From Paramecium tetraurelia (Eukaryota; Ciliophora; Oligohymenophorea; Peniculida; Parameciidae), in contig NW_001799300.1 in NCBI RefSeq assembly GCF_000165425.1, forward strand, positions 248,001 to 312,000: a stretch of DNA of 64,000 nucleotides. Reading direction: 5' to 3'. Of the stretch, positions 63,520 to 64,000 are shown one piece after another. The notes beneath the pieces were generated by a model. The model was not told the origin of the DNA, searched no databases, and saw only the letters and a program-made list of their open reading frames with translations. The translations under genes and the position numbers were made by a program. Position 1 is the first letter of the stretch, and the number at the start of each line of letters is the position of its first letter.

Positions 63520-64000
63520 ATGGATTAAGACACCAAGGAAATAGATGAGGAATAGTTTAAGAAGGAATTCGAGGAGAAGGTCGAAAAACGTAAACAATGG
63601 TTATTGGAAGAATTGAAGAGCTGTGGAAAGTTTTTAGATGTTAGTGCAAAGAAATTAGATGATCTGGATGCTTTGACTGTAATGATATATATATTCAAAT
63701 TTAATTAGATTGCTCTCTTTCTTCATGAATGTCAGACAGAACTAACAGTGTTCCACATTGGAGCCAATTAAATAACTGATAGAGGATTAATTGACATGTT
63801 GACCGGATTGCAATGGCATGACAAATTAAAGGAAATCTATATTGGGAATAATGAAATTACTGAAGTAGCAAAATTGTGACCTATGTCATTAGGTTGGTGT
63901 TTAAGGTTTGATAGAGATTTCAAGTTGCTTCAAATAATTGAAAATCTTGAGTATGAGTGCTTGTTCAATTGATGATTCAACGTTCATTTAACTTTGCTTT
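63520..64000 (+). CDS. Leucine-rich-repeat (RNI-like) protein, 5' part
   Basis: Starts MDQDTKEIDEEQFKKEFEEK and runs off the right edge. Two introns fit: 30 nt near 63679-63708 and 28 nt near 63870 (starting GTAGC). After them LRRs are clear: FHIGANQITDRGLIDMLTGL, LKEIYIGNNEITEVGVQGLI and LKILSMSACSIDDSTF, with the ribonuclease-inhibitor-like spacing. Scaffold function likely. Incomplete here, so no further domains can be judged. Divergent from the kinase gene with 177 bp between starts. Confidence 0.75.

Overview
This window is macronuclear DNA of a ciliate, most likely Paramecium. Conserved proteins read through only if TAA and TAG mean glutamine and TGA is the sole stop. Genes are packed tightly on both strands of AT-rich DNA, and nearly all introns are 19-34 nt, mostly GTA...TAG. 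All translations here use that code. Under the standard code the genes shatter into fragments.

Layout. 1-8.2 kb: a clipped unknown gene, a cyclic-nucleotide-binding protein, a paraoxonase-like esterase, UBA5 (E1 for UFM1), a UPF0193 protein and a degenerate histidine-kinase-like protein. 9-26.6 kb: a tubulin polyglutamylase-type TTLL, a DEAD-box helicase, an Rxt3-like protein, two neighbouring WD40 proteins with similar cysteine-rich heads, a 7-TM receptor fused to a PIP kinase, a Q-rich protein, a CC2D1/Lgd-like C2 protein and a pseudokinase. 27-33.3 kb: a 1050-residue unknown helical protein, an atypical SDR and a kinase with a PH-like front.

33.3-44.5 kb is different. It holds gene relics (kinase-like, STPGR, coiled-coil, and a broken paralogue beside its intact copy), long gene-poor stretches and only a few intact genes, including GOT1. 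I read it as a decaying block.

44.5-64 kb is dense again: two coiled-coil or disordered proteins, a small basic protein, NDUFS4 (mitochondrial complex I), a P5-type ATPase, an ISWI remodeller between two paralogous two-TM ciliate proteins, NSF (membrane fusion), a CAMK-type kinase and the start of an LRR gene.

Functionally this is ordinary eukaryotic housekeeping (vesicle fusion and ER-Golgi traffic, UFMylation, respiration, chromatin, mRNA helicase) plus ciliate-rich signalling and cilium-linked proteins. Neighbours do not form operons. Many gene pairs are divergent or convergent with only 20-110 bp between them. Several conserved genes carry apparent one-base frameshifts, mostly in or near homopolymer runs. 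These are more likely sequence errors or young lesions than programmed events. I recognised no RNA gene, CRISPR array, telomere or intact transposon.
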